A stretch of DNA of 64,000 bases from positions 660,132,963-660,196,962 of the forward strand of contig CM046874.1 of assembly GCA_025667525.1 (NCBI GenBank), given 5' to 3'. Origin of the DNA: Glebionis coronaria (taxonomy: Eukaryota > Streptophyta > Magnoliopsida > Asterales > Asteraceae). This document shows positions 11,177 to 21,928 of this stretch, one piece after another. The notes under the pieces are model-generated. The model was not told the origin of the DNA and did no database searches. It saw nothing but the letters and a program-made list of their open reading frames with translations. Both the position numbers and the translations under genes were made by a program. Every line of letters begins with the position of its first letter. The stretch's first letter is position 1.

Positions 11177-11528
11177 CACCCTCATAACCCATGGTTGCAA
11201 GGTCATCATGTATCTCTGTATTGTTTAACATACATAGTCCATTTTCATCATTTAGTCTCAAACTATCTCTTAGCAGTACCTCAGTTACATAGATATTCCT
11301 ATGACGCACCCTAGCCTTAATGCAAGGTTGATCAAAACGAGTACCTAACACAACAGTATTTCAAAATTGTTCAACAATAGGAATAGAGACAATGGGACTT
11401 ACAGTAAGCGCAAAATGAATATGACTTTGAGATAAAAATCCGAGTATATCATGGAAACCAAGAGAATCATCATTCTGAGCAAGGTTCACAACCAAGTTGT
11501 GCTTAGAGATCACTTGTAAAGCATCCAT
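11177..11528 (-). pseudogene. R3 accessory ORF, N-terminal fragment
   Basis: Begins with ATG at 11528-11526 (MDALQV) about 400 bp past the RNase H stop. It reads in one frame to 11177, where R2 interrupts it. HNLVVNLAQNDDSLGFHDIL and the HIHFALTVSPIVSIPIVEQF block align with the R6 accessory protein (HNMIAYLDADDA, IRYALSHAPLISVTHIKQFW). A TGA falls in the frame where R6 has Trp after QF. I remember such proteins as common predictions beside copia pol in Asteraceae, but I know of no assigned biochemical function. The position is that of the Sirevirus envelope-like ORF; no membrane segment is visible in this fragment. Confidence 0.7.
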
Positions 11529-11932
11529 TAGTATTTTTTATGATCAAAAAATTAGAGAGAATTTTATAGAATTAAGAGATAAGAATAAAAGATTAGGTGA
11601 ATCAATTGTATAATTGGAGTAAGTATTTATGTAAATAACAAACCCAAGAGCGAAGAAACCGCCAAATTTACAAAAGAGACCTTTAACGATACAACGGACA
11701 TGTAATCGGTACATGGAACATACTCGGTACTTAGATTTGTGCTAGCGGTACTTGGATCCATACTGGTACCCCCAAAAATTTGACCAGTTCATGCATTCCA
11801 CTATCATTATAACCTCTTTTATCTTATTCTATCAACCTGAAATCACATCAAAAACACAAAAACATACACTATACAATAAAAATTAGCATAAAAATTGTAC
11901 AACTATTACCTCCCCTTAACATATGCAGCAGT
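11529..11932 (-). other. R3 spacer between pol and accessory ORF, with GTAC words
   Basis: Non-coding. CGGTAC-type words have GTAC at 11709, 11727, 11748 and 11766 (spacings 18, 21, 18). A purine tract on the minus strand lies at about 11910-11918 (AAGGGGAGG). Confidence 0.65.
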
Positions 11933-12283
11933 CTATTGGTTGAGCATACCAATATGTGTCACCAAGAATTCAAATCTCTTTGCATCAAATGCCTTGGTCA
12001 ACAAATCAGCTACATTGTTGTATGTATGAATCTTCAAGACTTGAATAAGCTTCTTGTCATAGGCATCTCTTATGAAGTGATGTCTTATTTCAATATGCTT
12101 GGTCTTAGAGTGAAAGACTGGATTCTTGACAATACATATAGTACTTTCATTATCAATGTAGATCTTGGTGTTCATGAAGTTGAACCCATAGTCTAACAAC
12201 TGATTTTGAATCCAAGGTACTTTTCCACAGCAATGAGCAGCATCTACATATTCAGCTTCAGTTGTAGAAGTAGCAACAATGGT
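11933..12283 (-). pseudogene. pol: R3 RNase H
   Basis: C-terminal RNase H of the copia polyprotein, which would degrade the RNA strand of the RNA-DNA hybrid. Visible blocks in order: the STTEAEYV-type segment (about 12240-12280), YIDNESTICIVKNP with the catalytic Asp (about 12165-12130), HSKTKHIEIRHHFIRD (12120-12070), and ADLLTKAF (about 12015-11990). The stop is at 11933. A frame break lies near 12200, so the two halves are read in different frames. The accessory ORF starts about 400 bp downstream. Confidence 0.8.
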
Positions 12284-13887
12284 TTACTTCTTACACTGCC
12301 ATGATATGAGTCTTCTGCCTAGGAATTGACAACCTCCTGTTGTGGATTTCCTATCATGATTAGCTCCAGCATAATCACTGTCTGAGTAAGCTTCCAAATC
12401 AAAGATTGAATCTCTTGGATTCCATAATCCTAAATTAGGCTGACTTTTAAGATACTTAAAAATCCTCTTCATAACATGTAGATGTGACACCTTTGGATTG
12501 ACCTGGAACCTTGAACAGGCACACACAGCAAACATAATATATGGCATTGAAGTAGTAAGATACATCAATGAACCAATCATTGACCTGTATAGAGGAATAT
12601 CAACATTTTCACCATGTTCATCTTTTGATAAAGACTTCTTAGCTTCAAAAGGTGTGCTTGTACTCCTTGTATCCATACATGAAAACTTCTTCAAGATTTC
12701 AGCAACATATTTATCTTGACTGATAAATATTCCATCTTTCCTTTGTTTGACTTGTAGTCCCAAAAAGAAAGTAAGTTATCCCATGGAACTTATCTGAAAT
12801 CTTCCTTTCATCAAAGCTTTAAACTCTTCACACCATGATTTCTTGGTTTTGAAAAAAATTAATGTCATCAACATAGACTTGCAGTTAGAATAATATCCTT
12901 AGCATTCTTTTTGATGAATACAGTTTTGTCAATGGTTCCCCTCCTATATCTATGTTCTAATAGAAAATTGGATAAGGTTACATACCAAGCCCTTGGAGCT
13001 TGATGTAGACCATAAAGTGCTTTGATAAATTTGTAGACTCTATTGGGGAAATTAGTATCTACAGAACCTGGAGGTTGTGAAACATATACCTCCTCTGAAA
13101 TAGTACCATAAAGAAAGTCACTTTTCACATCTATCTAATAGACTATAAACCCCATATATGAAGAAAAAGCCAAAAATAACCTAATGGCTTCTATTCATGC
13201 CACTGGTGCAAAAATCACATCATAGTCTATCCCTTCTTCCTGTCTATAGACTTGACCAACAAGCCTTGCTTTGTTCCTCACAACAACACCTCTTTCATCC
13301 TTCTTGTTTTTGAAAACCCATCTAGTACCAATAACCCTTTTACCCGAGGGAATATCTATAAGAATCGAAACCTTTTGTAGCTCAAACTGAGTTAATTCTT
13401 CTTGCATGGCATCTACCCAACTTTCTTCATCAAGAGCTTGAGAATTGTTCTTGGGCTCTACTTGTGATAAGAAACAGGTAAACAAAAAATGTTGAGTATC
13501 CTTATTATTTGTTCTCTGCTGTTGTTTGACATAACTCACAAGTGCATGAGTTTCAGTATTGGCTTGAAGTTGTCTTCTGGTTTGCACAGCAGACTTGGGA
13601 TTTCCAATAATCTGAGTATTAGGATGGTTGTTGTTGACTTTATGAGTGGGAATAGAACTGACTGAAATTTCAGTTTCCAAATTATTGAAATTAGCTACTG
13701 CACCATGCTCATCATAGGAAGCCTTAGAGAAGATTCCTTCAGCTGGACTAGCATAAATATCTTCATCGTTCATAGCTTTTAAAATATCTTCTAAAGAATC
13801 AACAGACTTTGCAGATTTTAACTTAGCAGTACTTGCAGATGAGGTACCGCTAGGTGTAGTATGTACTGCTGAGTGTTGTGATTCCAA
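12284..13887 (-). pseudogene. pol: R3 integrase-RT linker and reverse transcriptase
   Basis: The linker (13887-13500) is acidic and low in complexity and carries GTAC words at 13829, 13844 and 13863. RT follows: EPKNNSQALDEESWVDAMQEE (about 13455-13395), then RWVFKNKKDERG and KARLVGQ (13330-13245). A break follows, then the segment with [24 protein letters not shown] (about 13035-12985). YVDD is at 12875-12864 but out of frame with its neighbours. The last part is GLQVKQRKDGIFISQDKYVA and SLMYLTTSMPYIMFAVCACSRFQ. At least three frame changes separate these blocks, so the polymerase is dead. The domain order PR-INT-RT-RH marks it as Ty1/copia. Confidence 0.85.
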
Positions 13888-13947
13888 AGATTCTTCTCCT
13901 GAATGTTCATTAGCAGATGTAGCATTCTTTTCTTGATCTTGAATCCT

Positions 13948-15179
13948 CTAAAGCTCTTGGGAGGCATGATCATCAGTTGATGGTATTGTTTGCTTCTGGG
14001 AAGTAGCATCCATAGGCGAAACAGTAGGCATACGGGGTACATAGATATGAATATCATCATCCTGAGAGTCTGATGAAGAAGGTTCTTCTTGAGTACCTAA
14101 TTTTGTTGTACCAATCTCCTCACCTGCTTTGTTAGTTTGACAATCCTTTTGCACAGAATAGTAATAAATGGAATTAGTTAGATAATACAAATCAAACATC
14201 CAAGCATAGCCTATTCCTGGGACTTTGGGTTTATTTTCTAAGAAATTAACATGGGCATTTTCTTCAACCTTTTTAGATGCCAAGTTATAAACCCTATATG
14301 ATTTACTTTGCAATGAATATCCTACAAGATATCCTGGATCATATTTTCCATCAAACTTCCCCAAATGATCAAGAGTATTTAGTATAGAAACATGACATCC
14401 AAAAGGTCTTAAATGACTTATTGTTGGCTTAATACCAGTCAAAATTTCATAAGGTGTCTTGTTTTGAGGCTTGGTCACTAAGACTCTATTTAACACATAA
14501 CATGCAGTATTAGTTGCTTCTACACAAAATGTATTTGGCAAAAGAGAATCAGCTAGCATAGTTCTAGCAGCCTCAATTAGTGTCCTATTCTTCCTTTCAG
14601 CTACTCCATCTTGTTTTAGAGTCCTAGGATTACTAAGTTGTCTCTTGATGCCTTTACACCTACAAAATTCATCAAATTCAGTATTCTTGAATTCTGTCCT
14701 ATTATCTGTCCTAATGATTAAGACTTGTTTAGTGAACTTCTTTTCAACTAAAGTGATAAATATCTTAAGTAATTCATTGGTTTCACTCTTAAGAGCTAAA
14801 AAGAAAACCTAACTGAATCTACTATAATCATCAGTTATAACTAGGCAAAAGGTCTTATGACTAATGCACCTAATAGAAACTGGACCAAACAAATCGATAT
14901 GCAATAGTTGCAAAGGCTTTGTCACAGAATTTACAGTCTTGGTCTTACAAGAGGTTCTATGTTTTTACCTTTTTGACAAGCAGTACATGTGAAATCATTC
15001 TGAAAAGATTTGTTTAGTAACCCTCTAACCAAATTTCTATTTACCAACCTATTAAAATTCTTGAAATTCACATGACCTAACCTCCTATGCCACAAATTAG
15101 ACTCGTCATTAGAAGCCTTAGCTAGCAAACATGTACTACCACTTGTTGGAGTAATAGTACGAAGATTAAAGGTGTACAT
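13948..15179 (-). pseudogene. pol: R3 integrase
   Basis: The N-terminal HHCC zinc finger is visible as WHRRLGHVN (about 15095-15070) with CTACQKGK (about 14985-14960). The catalytic core (14930-14560) is broken by stops but shows LLHIDLFGP, RTDN--EF and ERKNRTLIEAARTMLAD, giving the D, D, E residues. The C-terminal part (14559-13948) reads TACYVLNRVLV, TPYEILTGIKP, LRPFGCHV and GYLVGYS and is open for 203 codons. Integrase cuts target DNA and joins the LTR ends. This copy is not functional, since the core is frameshifted. The end of this ORF overlaps the linker in another frame. Confidence 0.85.
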
Positions 15180-15329
15180 GTTTTCTTACCTGGGTACCTT
15201 AAGCAGTACTTGAGATTCTTTAGGCATCTCAAAGTCTTTGGAGAGCACTAAGAACTATGTATCTGTAAACAACACCTTGTTCTTCTTATCACACATTTGT
15301 GACACATAAAAGAGATTTTATTCATTCAA

Positions 15330-15548
15330 TTATTTTATAAAGAACACATCCTCAAATTCCAACTTCCTTGCATTGATTTTCCCTTTGCTAGTGATTCTGC
15401 CTTTGCTACCTCCAAAGGCTACTGGTCCACCTCTGAATTCCTCAAATTCAGCAAGGAAATCTTTATTACATGTCATGTGTCTTGAGCATCCACTATCTAC
15501 TATACCTTTATCTTTTAATTCATCAATTAGATACCTCCGCACATACAA
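15330..15548 (-). pseudogene. pol: R3 aspartic protease
   Basis: A 72-codon open stretch carrying GIVDSGCSRHMTCNKD: the DSG catalytic triad typical of copia proteases at about 15500-15490. It is followed by FGGSKGRITSKGKI, a glycine-lysine-rich beta-hairpin block common after the active site. The protease would cleave the Gag-Pol polyprotein. It is separated from gag upstream and integrase downstream by frame breaks. Confidence 0.8.
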
Positions 15549-15768
15549 AAAACTTATTAATTTTTAACAGGGACCCAAGCCACATTTGGCTCGGATCTTG
15601 TGGGACCTAGTACTTAAGAGTTTGATAGGTAGTTTTTCCAGTAAGACTACATACACTCTTATACTTCATGGTTCCAGTAAAATAATCAAAGACATAAGTG
15701 GGTTTGTTATCTTTGAATCTTTTTTACCTAAGTACTGTTTTAGCAGTACTTGGTTAAACACACGGTTT

Positions 15769-18525
15769 TTAACCTTTAGGAACCCACATTTGCACTAGTT
15801 TGTTATTAGGCATACTTCTAGATGTTCTAGCTTTCTCAACTACATTCTTAGAAGTCTTGTGAGATTTTGGTTTGACAGACTTTTGACCAGTGGTACTTGA
15901 GTTTGGTCTAGTAGTACTTGTAGTTCTCGACTTACCGGTACTTGTTTTACTGGACTTCAAAGTTACTACACCTTGTTTCATAAGTACTGCTCTTGGAACA
16001 AAGTTCTTGGTAGAGATATTTGTAACCTTATGAGGTTCAGCTACCATTTTAGCACGATCAAGCTTAGGTTTGTCATCTTTAGATCTCTGTTTCCTATTAA
16101 CCTTTGCAATTTTCCCATTACTATTCCTTGTGACCTTTTTTGCAGCCTTTTGTTTTACAATTTTATCTTCATGTAAACTGAAATATTTGATAAAATGACT
16201 TAGACTACCACAAACATAACATCCTTTTATTCACAAAGAAGACCCAAAAGGTTGTTTTGATTAATTTTCTCAAAACCTATCCCACCCCTCTTGGTTTTAT
16301 TATGTTTTACATTATTATCCAATGCCTTGCTAGGAGTTTTTACCTGCTTGGGAGCAAAACTAGTTTTAGACACCTCAGACACAAAATTGCTCATTAAAGG
16401 TGGATAAACAATGTTTTTGGTTACAATAGATTTATCTTGGGTCAACGTACTAGAGTTTGAATCATTAACAGCCTTTGATTCATCTAACTCTATACATGTA
16501 TCATTACTAGGGGGCATGAAAGTTCCTGATAATGGTGGAGGAACTGCCTTCATTCCTTCAACATATCTATCATTTTCAGGTGTATCATCTGACTCACTAG
16601 AACTATCAAAAATCCCCTTTGATAAGTCCTTGTCAGTTAAACTTATCCCAGATTGGTCCTCAATATATCCTAGGCGTGACTTATCATAATACCCCATTTG
16701 TGAATTAATCAGTTTACCCAATACTTTAGAGGATCTTTGCTAATGATTAATCACTTCCCTTTCATTATAAAGACTGACTTTTAAAGCTTCATTTTCTGCT
16801 GATACTTTCAAAAGTTGTTTTTCAAAAGCTTTAACTTCCACATCTTTTTCCCTCATTTAAAGAGTTAAAATTCTGATTTTCTCTTCATAGTTTTTTTGAC
16901 CCTTTTTATACGAAACTATATTTTCCTCTAACTTAGCAACACCCTGTTTAAAATCATTTATTTCTATAGTGCATGTGTTGACTTTTTGATATTGTTCATC
17001 TAGTTCTACTTTTAAGCTATTAAATTTAAGAACACAATCTTTAGAACAAGGATGTACCTCAGTATCTTCATGTGAGAGAGCCATCAAAACAAGCTCTTCT
17101 TCTTCCTCATATTCAACCCAGTTCACCACTCCATCTACAGTTACCAATGTTTTGGTTCCTTTAGGATTCCTATTTTTTCCTTTTATAAAGCTTTCAGATA
17201 TTCTTGGACTGGTTCTATAGCTGTTTTTGGACTTTTGACTACTACTTTTAGCCTTGTCTCTAGTGCACTCCCTTGCAAAATGTCCATTCCTTCCATAGTT
17301 ATAGCATTAAACTTTAGACTTGTCATATCCTAATGGTTCATTAGGATCAACAGTCATCTTCCATCCAGTCTTCTTAAAGAACCTATTAGATCTCATAGAA
17401 ATCATAGCAGCTTGCCATTTGTGATCCATCTCTTCAACATCAGCATCATCCATTTGGAACAAGTCATTGAGAGCCAATCTTGGTCTGTTGTCTTCTCCAA
17501 CAAAAGAATGAGAAGGTATCATTGTCACTAAACAATGGTGAAAATCTTCCTTGTGGATTTTGAGATACTATAGGACTGCCTTCAGTACTTTGTGAGTAAG
17601 TTCCGCTTGTAAGTCCCCCAGCGGTATTTTGGAAGTAAGTACCGCTGCTTGATCCACTTGCGGTATTTTGAAAGTAAGTACTGTCATTACCTTCTGACAC
17701 AAAAGCCAAGTTAGACTTTTTTGTTGCTGCTTCTTTGGTCACCTCAACGCCTTTAACATCCATCTCATAAGCTCTAAGATTGTTGTAGAGATGATCAAAA
17801 GGAATTGTATCCAGATCATCCCTTGTGATGAAGTGCATAGCCATTTCTTTCCACTCTTATGGAACACTCCTTAAGAATTTTAGATTAGCTTCTTCATTAG
17901 GAATTATTTGTCCATAAACTTCTAATTGAATGAGCAGCTTATTGAACCTTCCATAGCCACCATGGATTCCTTCTATACTGCAAATTGAGAAGTTATCAAA
18001 TTCTTGTTACAGAACAATCTTCTTCATCTTCTTAGATTTGTCATTACCTCCAAATCTAAGTTTTATGGCATGCCACATAGCCTTTGCATCCTTATAGTGA
18101 TGAAAGCTAGGTAATATGTCCTCTAAAAGTGCCATAGCCAAAGCAGTTTTGGCCTTTCTTTTTCTCATCTCTGCTTGTACCTCCTCAGCAGTCATAGCAG
18201 GTAAAGCATAGCATGTACCATCAGGTAACCAGTGTAACTTCTTAGGTGTATTCCCATTCTTGATAACTTTCCACAGAGTATGATCTGTGTGATTCAAGTA
18301 ATGTTCCATCTGCATAGCCCATGTCTCATAGTTATCACCCTTGAGAACTGGGAGTTTGACAGAAGAAAGAGTATGGGGAGATGTTGTAGTTGTAGAAGTA
18401 ACTACAACATCTATGGCTTTAACACCTTATGGTGGTGCAGGATGCGCAACTTGAGGTTGTCCTTGTCGTATTGGATCAGAATCTGGAATGTCTTCCAAGT
18501 GAGGGTCATCACCAGGTTGAGACAT
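15769..18525 (-). pseudogene. gag: R3 gag
   Basis: The start is ATG 18525-18523 (MSQPGDDPHLED), 60 bp from the primer site, with an in-frame TAA soon after (about 18428). Blocks in order: VKLPVLKGDNYETWAMQMEH (capsid N-terminus, about 18360-18300), LWKVIKNG, AKAMWHAIKLRFGGND (about 18080-18035), AMHFITRDDLDTIPFDHLYN (17840-17785). Next is a 13-residue tandem repeat around SGTYFQNTA (17700-17590) containing the GTAC words. A zinc knuckle follows at 17306-17265, reading CYNYGRNGHFAREC, with Tyr where the second Cys is expected. A long coiled-coil and basic tail continue to 15769. Several frame breaks make it non-functional. Confidence 0.8.
17584..17684 (-). repeat. R3 gag tandem repeat with GTAC words
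   Basis: GCGGTATTTT recurs at 17621 and 17660, and AGTAC at 17638 and 17677, giving a 39-nt unit that encodes 13 residues. Related words lie at 17584 and 17599 (15 nt apart). Confidence 0.75.
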
Positions 18526-18588
18526 TGATTTTTAGTATGGGCGAAGATGTTTAGGGTTGTGTTCTTCTTTTTTAGACTTTCTCAACAA

Positions 18589-18600
18589 GCTCTGATACCA
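18589..18600 (-). promoter_or_regulatory. R3 primer binding site
   Basis: The minus strand reads TGGTATCAGAGC, complementary to the 3' end of initiator-Met tRNA, two bases from the LTR. Confidence 0.9.
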
Positions 18601-18602
18601 CT

Positions 18603-19106
18603 TGTTGATCCTTTTGGTTGGATCTATATTATGTTAAGAACTAGTATAGTAGTTTGTAATCAAACTAAAACACTTTGAGAACACTTACTCAAGCTAAATA
18701 AGTTATGCGGAATCTAACTTATAAAGCATAGAAGAACAAAATTACTTTTAACTATTAGATTCTCTTATTAATCGACTTGAATGAGGTACATGAAAGTCTT
18801 CGTACCTATGTTCCTTTTATAGAGTAAGGAACCCTAAAAACCTTAGAATATTCTATAAAAATAAGTATATCACAGACGATATATTATCAATATTCTAACT
18901 ATTATGTATATCACATAAGATATACTCTAACTATAACTATGACATATCTTATACAAAGATATATTCGTCCTAATCAATATAGCAGTACTTACTTTATAAG
19001 TAGCAGTACTTACTATGTACCGCGTTAACACTAACGGTACTTGAATAATACTAACAATAATTAAATTACACTGATGGTACTTGACACTTAACAATAATTC
19101 CCAACA
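18603..19106 (-). repeat. R3 5' LTR (504 bp)
   Basis: On the minus strand it starts TGTTGGGAATTATTG and ends AAGGATCAACA. Both termini resemble those of the R6 LTR (TGTTGGGAATAG, GGATCAACA), so R3 and R6 are related families. The TATA box is at 18814-18821. U3 words with GTAC lie at 18985, 19006, 19017, 19037 and 19077. Confidence 0.9.
18810..18832 (-). promoter_or_regulatory. R3 TATA box inside a 7-bp inverted repeat
   Basis: GTTCCTT (18810-18816) and AAGGAAC (18826-18832) flank a 9-nt loop. The minus-strand TATAAAAG (18821-18814) lies across loop and arm. Confidence 0.75.
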
Positions 19107-19669
19107 CGACAAATCGAATAAGTGCGAGTTCGTTCTCGAAGGAGGTGTATGTGTATTAGGCCAATAATATAAAAATCAAGTTTGGATTAGTGTCGTTTTC
19201 GGGTTTAGAAAGAGAGAAAATTAAAAGACGAGTTACAATACGATTAAACTACGACGAATGAAGTAAAACGTATACGAAAAGACGTAAAACGCGATGAAAT
19301 TATAAAATATAAGCTACAAACAATTTAAAAATTAAAACTAATTCTAAAATAATAGAAATACGAATAAAAATTCAATAAATAAATTTTAAAACCTTTTATT
19401 AATTAAATATTCAATTTTAAATGCTAATTAAAGCCCTAAAATTAAATATAATAAAAAAAATCCCAAAATTATATTTTATCAAAGTAATATCTTACTTATA
19501 TTAGTTAAACACTAAAAAGTATTTTTCCTAAATTTTTTAAAACTATTTTTCTATTTTTAATGCTTAAAACACTTTTTAAACTAAAATAATCATAAAAAAA
19601 TAATGATAAAAATAATTTTACTTTTTAAAAAATCCTAAATTACTTATCTATATATGAGAAAAATGAAAA
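19107..19669. other. AT-rich spacer between R3 and R4
   Basis: No ORF or element terminus recognised. It is contiguous with 37858 onward once R4 is removed. Mostly A/T homopolymer-rich text. Confidence 0.4.
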
Positions 19670-19674
19670 ACGTT
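19670..19674 (+). repeat. R4 target duplication, left (ACGTT)
   Basis: ACGTT here against AAGTT at 37853-37857; four of five bases match, as for an old duplication. Confidence 0.6.
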
Positions 19675-20898
19675 TGTAGAAACTAGAAGGGGGGGGGGGG
19701 GTTGAATAGTTTCTTATATTTACTTGTTAAATAATGGTTTTTAAAAATCCCTTTTCTCAAAAACTTAGACTTAAGGAAGTATGTGAAATCTTCTTATGCA
19801 CAATATGAACAATGATAGTGTTACTAAACTAATACTAACTAATGTATATGCACAAAGAATAAAGAATGTAAAGAGTTAAAGGTAAAGAAAGATCAAACCA
19901 AACACCAAGGATTTATAGTGGTTCGGCAACGAAGCTCACTCCTCGTTCCTACTCCACTCCTCGAGTACTACTTACTCGAGAGTTCACTACACAACAAGCT
20001 CCTTATGGTGGAGAAAACCGTACACGTCGCTTAACCAATTTCCAACTCTAAGCTAAAAGTCGAGCCCTAATCGTAGCTAGGACCAATCTACACAACTATA
20101 CTTAGTACATAGACAACTTCCAAATAGACACACTACTTGGATCTTCACAACTACGACACAACAACAAATGTATAAGATTTGATCTTCAAAGGATCTTTGG
20201 TGGTGGACTCAACACTTCACAAGGATAGTGTTCTTCTCTTTGCACTTGAAGAGGAAGGGATGGATGAGATAGATTCACTTCTAAACAACTAGTAATCAAT
20301 CAAATGATTAAGGATTTAAGTGATTTAAGAAGTATGTTTGAATCTAGAAATTTATGTGCAAAAGAGGTGAGGAGAAAATATGAGAAAGGTCCACTATTTA
20401 TAGGACAAAGGTCCAATGGCTATATCTGCCCACGGTTCCTTATCTCAGCCGGCGGTACCTTATTGATAAGGAACCGCCTAGGTACTAGGGAACCGCCAGA
20501 ATAGACTCCGCTCCTTTTTTGTCCTTTAGTGGTGGAGGTCTTATCTGATTATAAAATATCCTGAAAGAATATCCCAAATCAAAAAAGAATATGCCATTTT
20601 CAAATTTTCAAATATTTAATTTAATAAAACATTCTCTTAAAAAGAAAGTTTAATTAAAAACTTGTCACACTTAATAAAAGGTGATTTTTAAGAAAATATT
20701 AAATCACTTGATCACTTTATTAAGGTTAGTACTTGTTTATTCATACCTTAACTGAAAATGGATAAAATGAAAAATACTTGAACTCAATAATTCGTTTTTC
20801 ATTGTTTTCGTAAATGCTTGTTTTTGCATATTGTCGTAATCAAAACTAAGCGAGACCGAAAAATGCAAGTAACATTTTTAGGCATTATTGCATTAACA
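19675..20898 (-). repeat. R4 3' LTR (1224 bp)
   Basis: Plus-strand text runs TGTAGAAACTAG to CATTAACA. Partner is 36628-37852, with scattered substitutions. A run of 13 G (19689-19701) lies 14 bp from the U5 end. Minus-strand TATAAATA is at 20402-20395, flanked by GTCC/GGAC. The word module is at 20433-20495. Confidence 0.92.
20433..20495 (-). repeat. R4 palindromic word module in 3' LTR U3
   Basis: Two forward words (CGGTTCC 20433, CGGTACC 20453) and two reversed words (GGAACCG 20470, 20489). Word centres are 20, 17 and 19 nt apart. CGGTTCCTTAT and ATAAGGAACCG can pair. It lies just upstream of the TATA box in the transcribed direction. Confidence 0.85.
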
Positions 20899-21333
20899 AT
20901 CTCACCCTTTTTTATTCCGACAATACATAAACTCAATCACACAAAAACAAGTGAAGACGAGTTTATTCATTTCTCCCCCTTTGTCGAAGCAAAGAGGTTG
21001 CACAAGTCGGTGTTGAAGAGACGGACTTTGCAAAGACTCCCCCTTGGTGCTTACTCCCCCTTGCTTGGGGCACCGAGGAATCGAGATATGGTGACAAGCT
21101 ACATAGAAGGGTTAGTTGAACAAAATAGACAACCAACAAGAAATAGCTATAGGTCACAAAAAAATAAAAAGAGAAGAAAACACAAAGACTAAGATCCAAG
21201 TGAAGTCATATAAAAAGAATCATACAAAGACGTATGAAATAGGAAACAAGCCAAAAGCATAAATCTAATCCTAGTTAATCTAGAATTCTAAGATTTGCTT
21301 GAATAAGGTGTCTTGTGGATAAGCAACCAATGG

Positions 21334-21714
21334 TTATATGAAAGACAAGGTATTGGCGGAAGGTGGTGGTGGTGGCTTGGTGGAGATCTCATAATCAAAG
21401 TGAAGAGGAGTCTTAATTAGGAGACTCTTGATGTAGCTCAACTCCTCGTAGATGTGTGCCATAGCAAGATGTTGATATTGAAAACAATGACAATATGTCC
21501 CATGGTGCATGACATTATCATCAGAAGGAGGAAGAACACTAAAGGGTGGTGGTGGAATAAAAGATGTTCCACAATCAACATTCTTGGTAAGAGAAATGTG
21601 ATTAAGAGTGTTCTTGGGTGAATTTGGATTGAAAGTGTTCTTGGGTGAGTTGGGATTGAAAGAAATTGGGGAAAAAGGAGGAGAATCAAGGCTTTCATTA
21701 GGAGAGTAAGACAT
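21334..21714 (-). CDS. R4 small Ser/Pro/Asn-rich ORF downstream of pol
   Basis: An uninterrupted 126-codon frame starting MSYSPNESLDSPPF, about 730 bp after pol. The N-terminus has a ten-residue repeat (FNPNSPKNT occurs twice). The middle contains PPPPFSVLPPSDD and a Cys/His-bearing segment (TYCHCFQYQHLAMAHIY). The C-terminus is KPPPPPSANT. It has no signal peptide or membrane segment. I do not recognise the family. Intact length in an element whose gag and pol carry stops is mildly suggestive, but an ORF of this size can be chance. It may be a reduced counterpart of the accessory ORF. Confidence 0.4.
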   Translation of the reverse strand: MSYSPNESLDSPPFSPISFNPNSPKNTFNPNSPKNTLNHISLTKNVDCGTSFIPPPPFSVLPPSDDNVMHHGTYCHCFQYQHLAMAHIYEELSYIKSLLIKTPLHFDYEISTKPPPPPSANTLSFI

Positions 21715-21865
21715 TTTGGGATGTGAAGTATGGCAAAATGCGTATGGTTAAATAGGGAAGGCTCAAGGTATTTTTAGGGTGGTCAAAGGATTGAAACAAA
21801 GATTCCCAAAAGTGTTGGAACAAATTTGGAATTTCAGTAATACCCGAAAAAGGAAGCATTGTACG

Positions 21866-21928
21866 CGGTTCCTTATTGCTTCCGTCGGTTCCTTATTGAT
21901 AAGGGACCGCGTTTCATATATGGAACCG
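21866..21928 (-). repeat. R4 word module in 3' region
   Basis: CGGTTCC at 21866 and 21886, GGGACCG at 21903, GGAACCG at 21922; centre spacings 20, 17, 19, as in U3. Confidence 0.85.

Larger units (their letters stand above)
11177..19106 (-). mobile_element. R3: degenerate Ty1/copia element with accessory ORF
   Basis: On the minus strand in order: 5' LTR (19106-18603), methionine-tRNA-type primer site, gag with coiled coil, protease, integrase, RT, RNase H, spacer, and the start of an accessory ORF cut off at 11177 by R2. The 3' LTR is not in the window. GTAC-containing words (CGGTACTT, AGTACCGC) recur in U3, gag, protease region, pol linker and 3' spacer. Many frameshifts and stops make it inactive. 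Gene order and architecture match R6. Confidence 0.85.

Noticed and set aside
18589..18600. tRNA-like sequences at primer sites
   Set aside because: They are only 12-14 nt complementary to initiator-Met tRNA; no tRNA gene cloverleaf was found.
20818..21192. 124-codon plus-strand frame at the R4 LTR edge
   Set aside because: It is antisense to the element, crosses the LTR boundary and purine tracts, and has no recognisable family.
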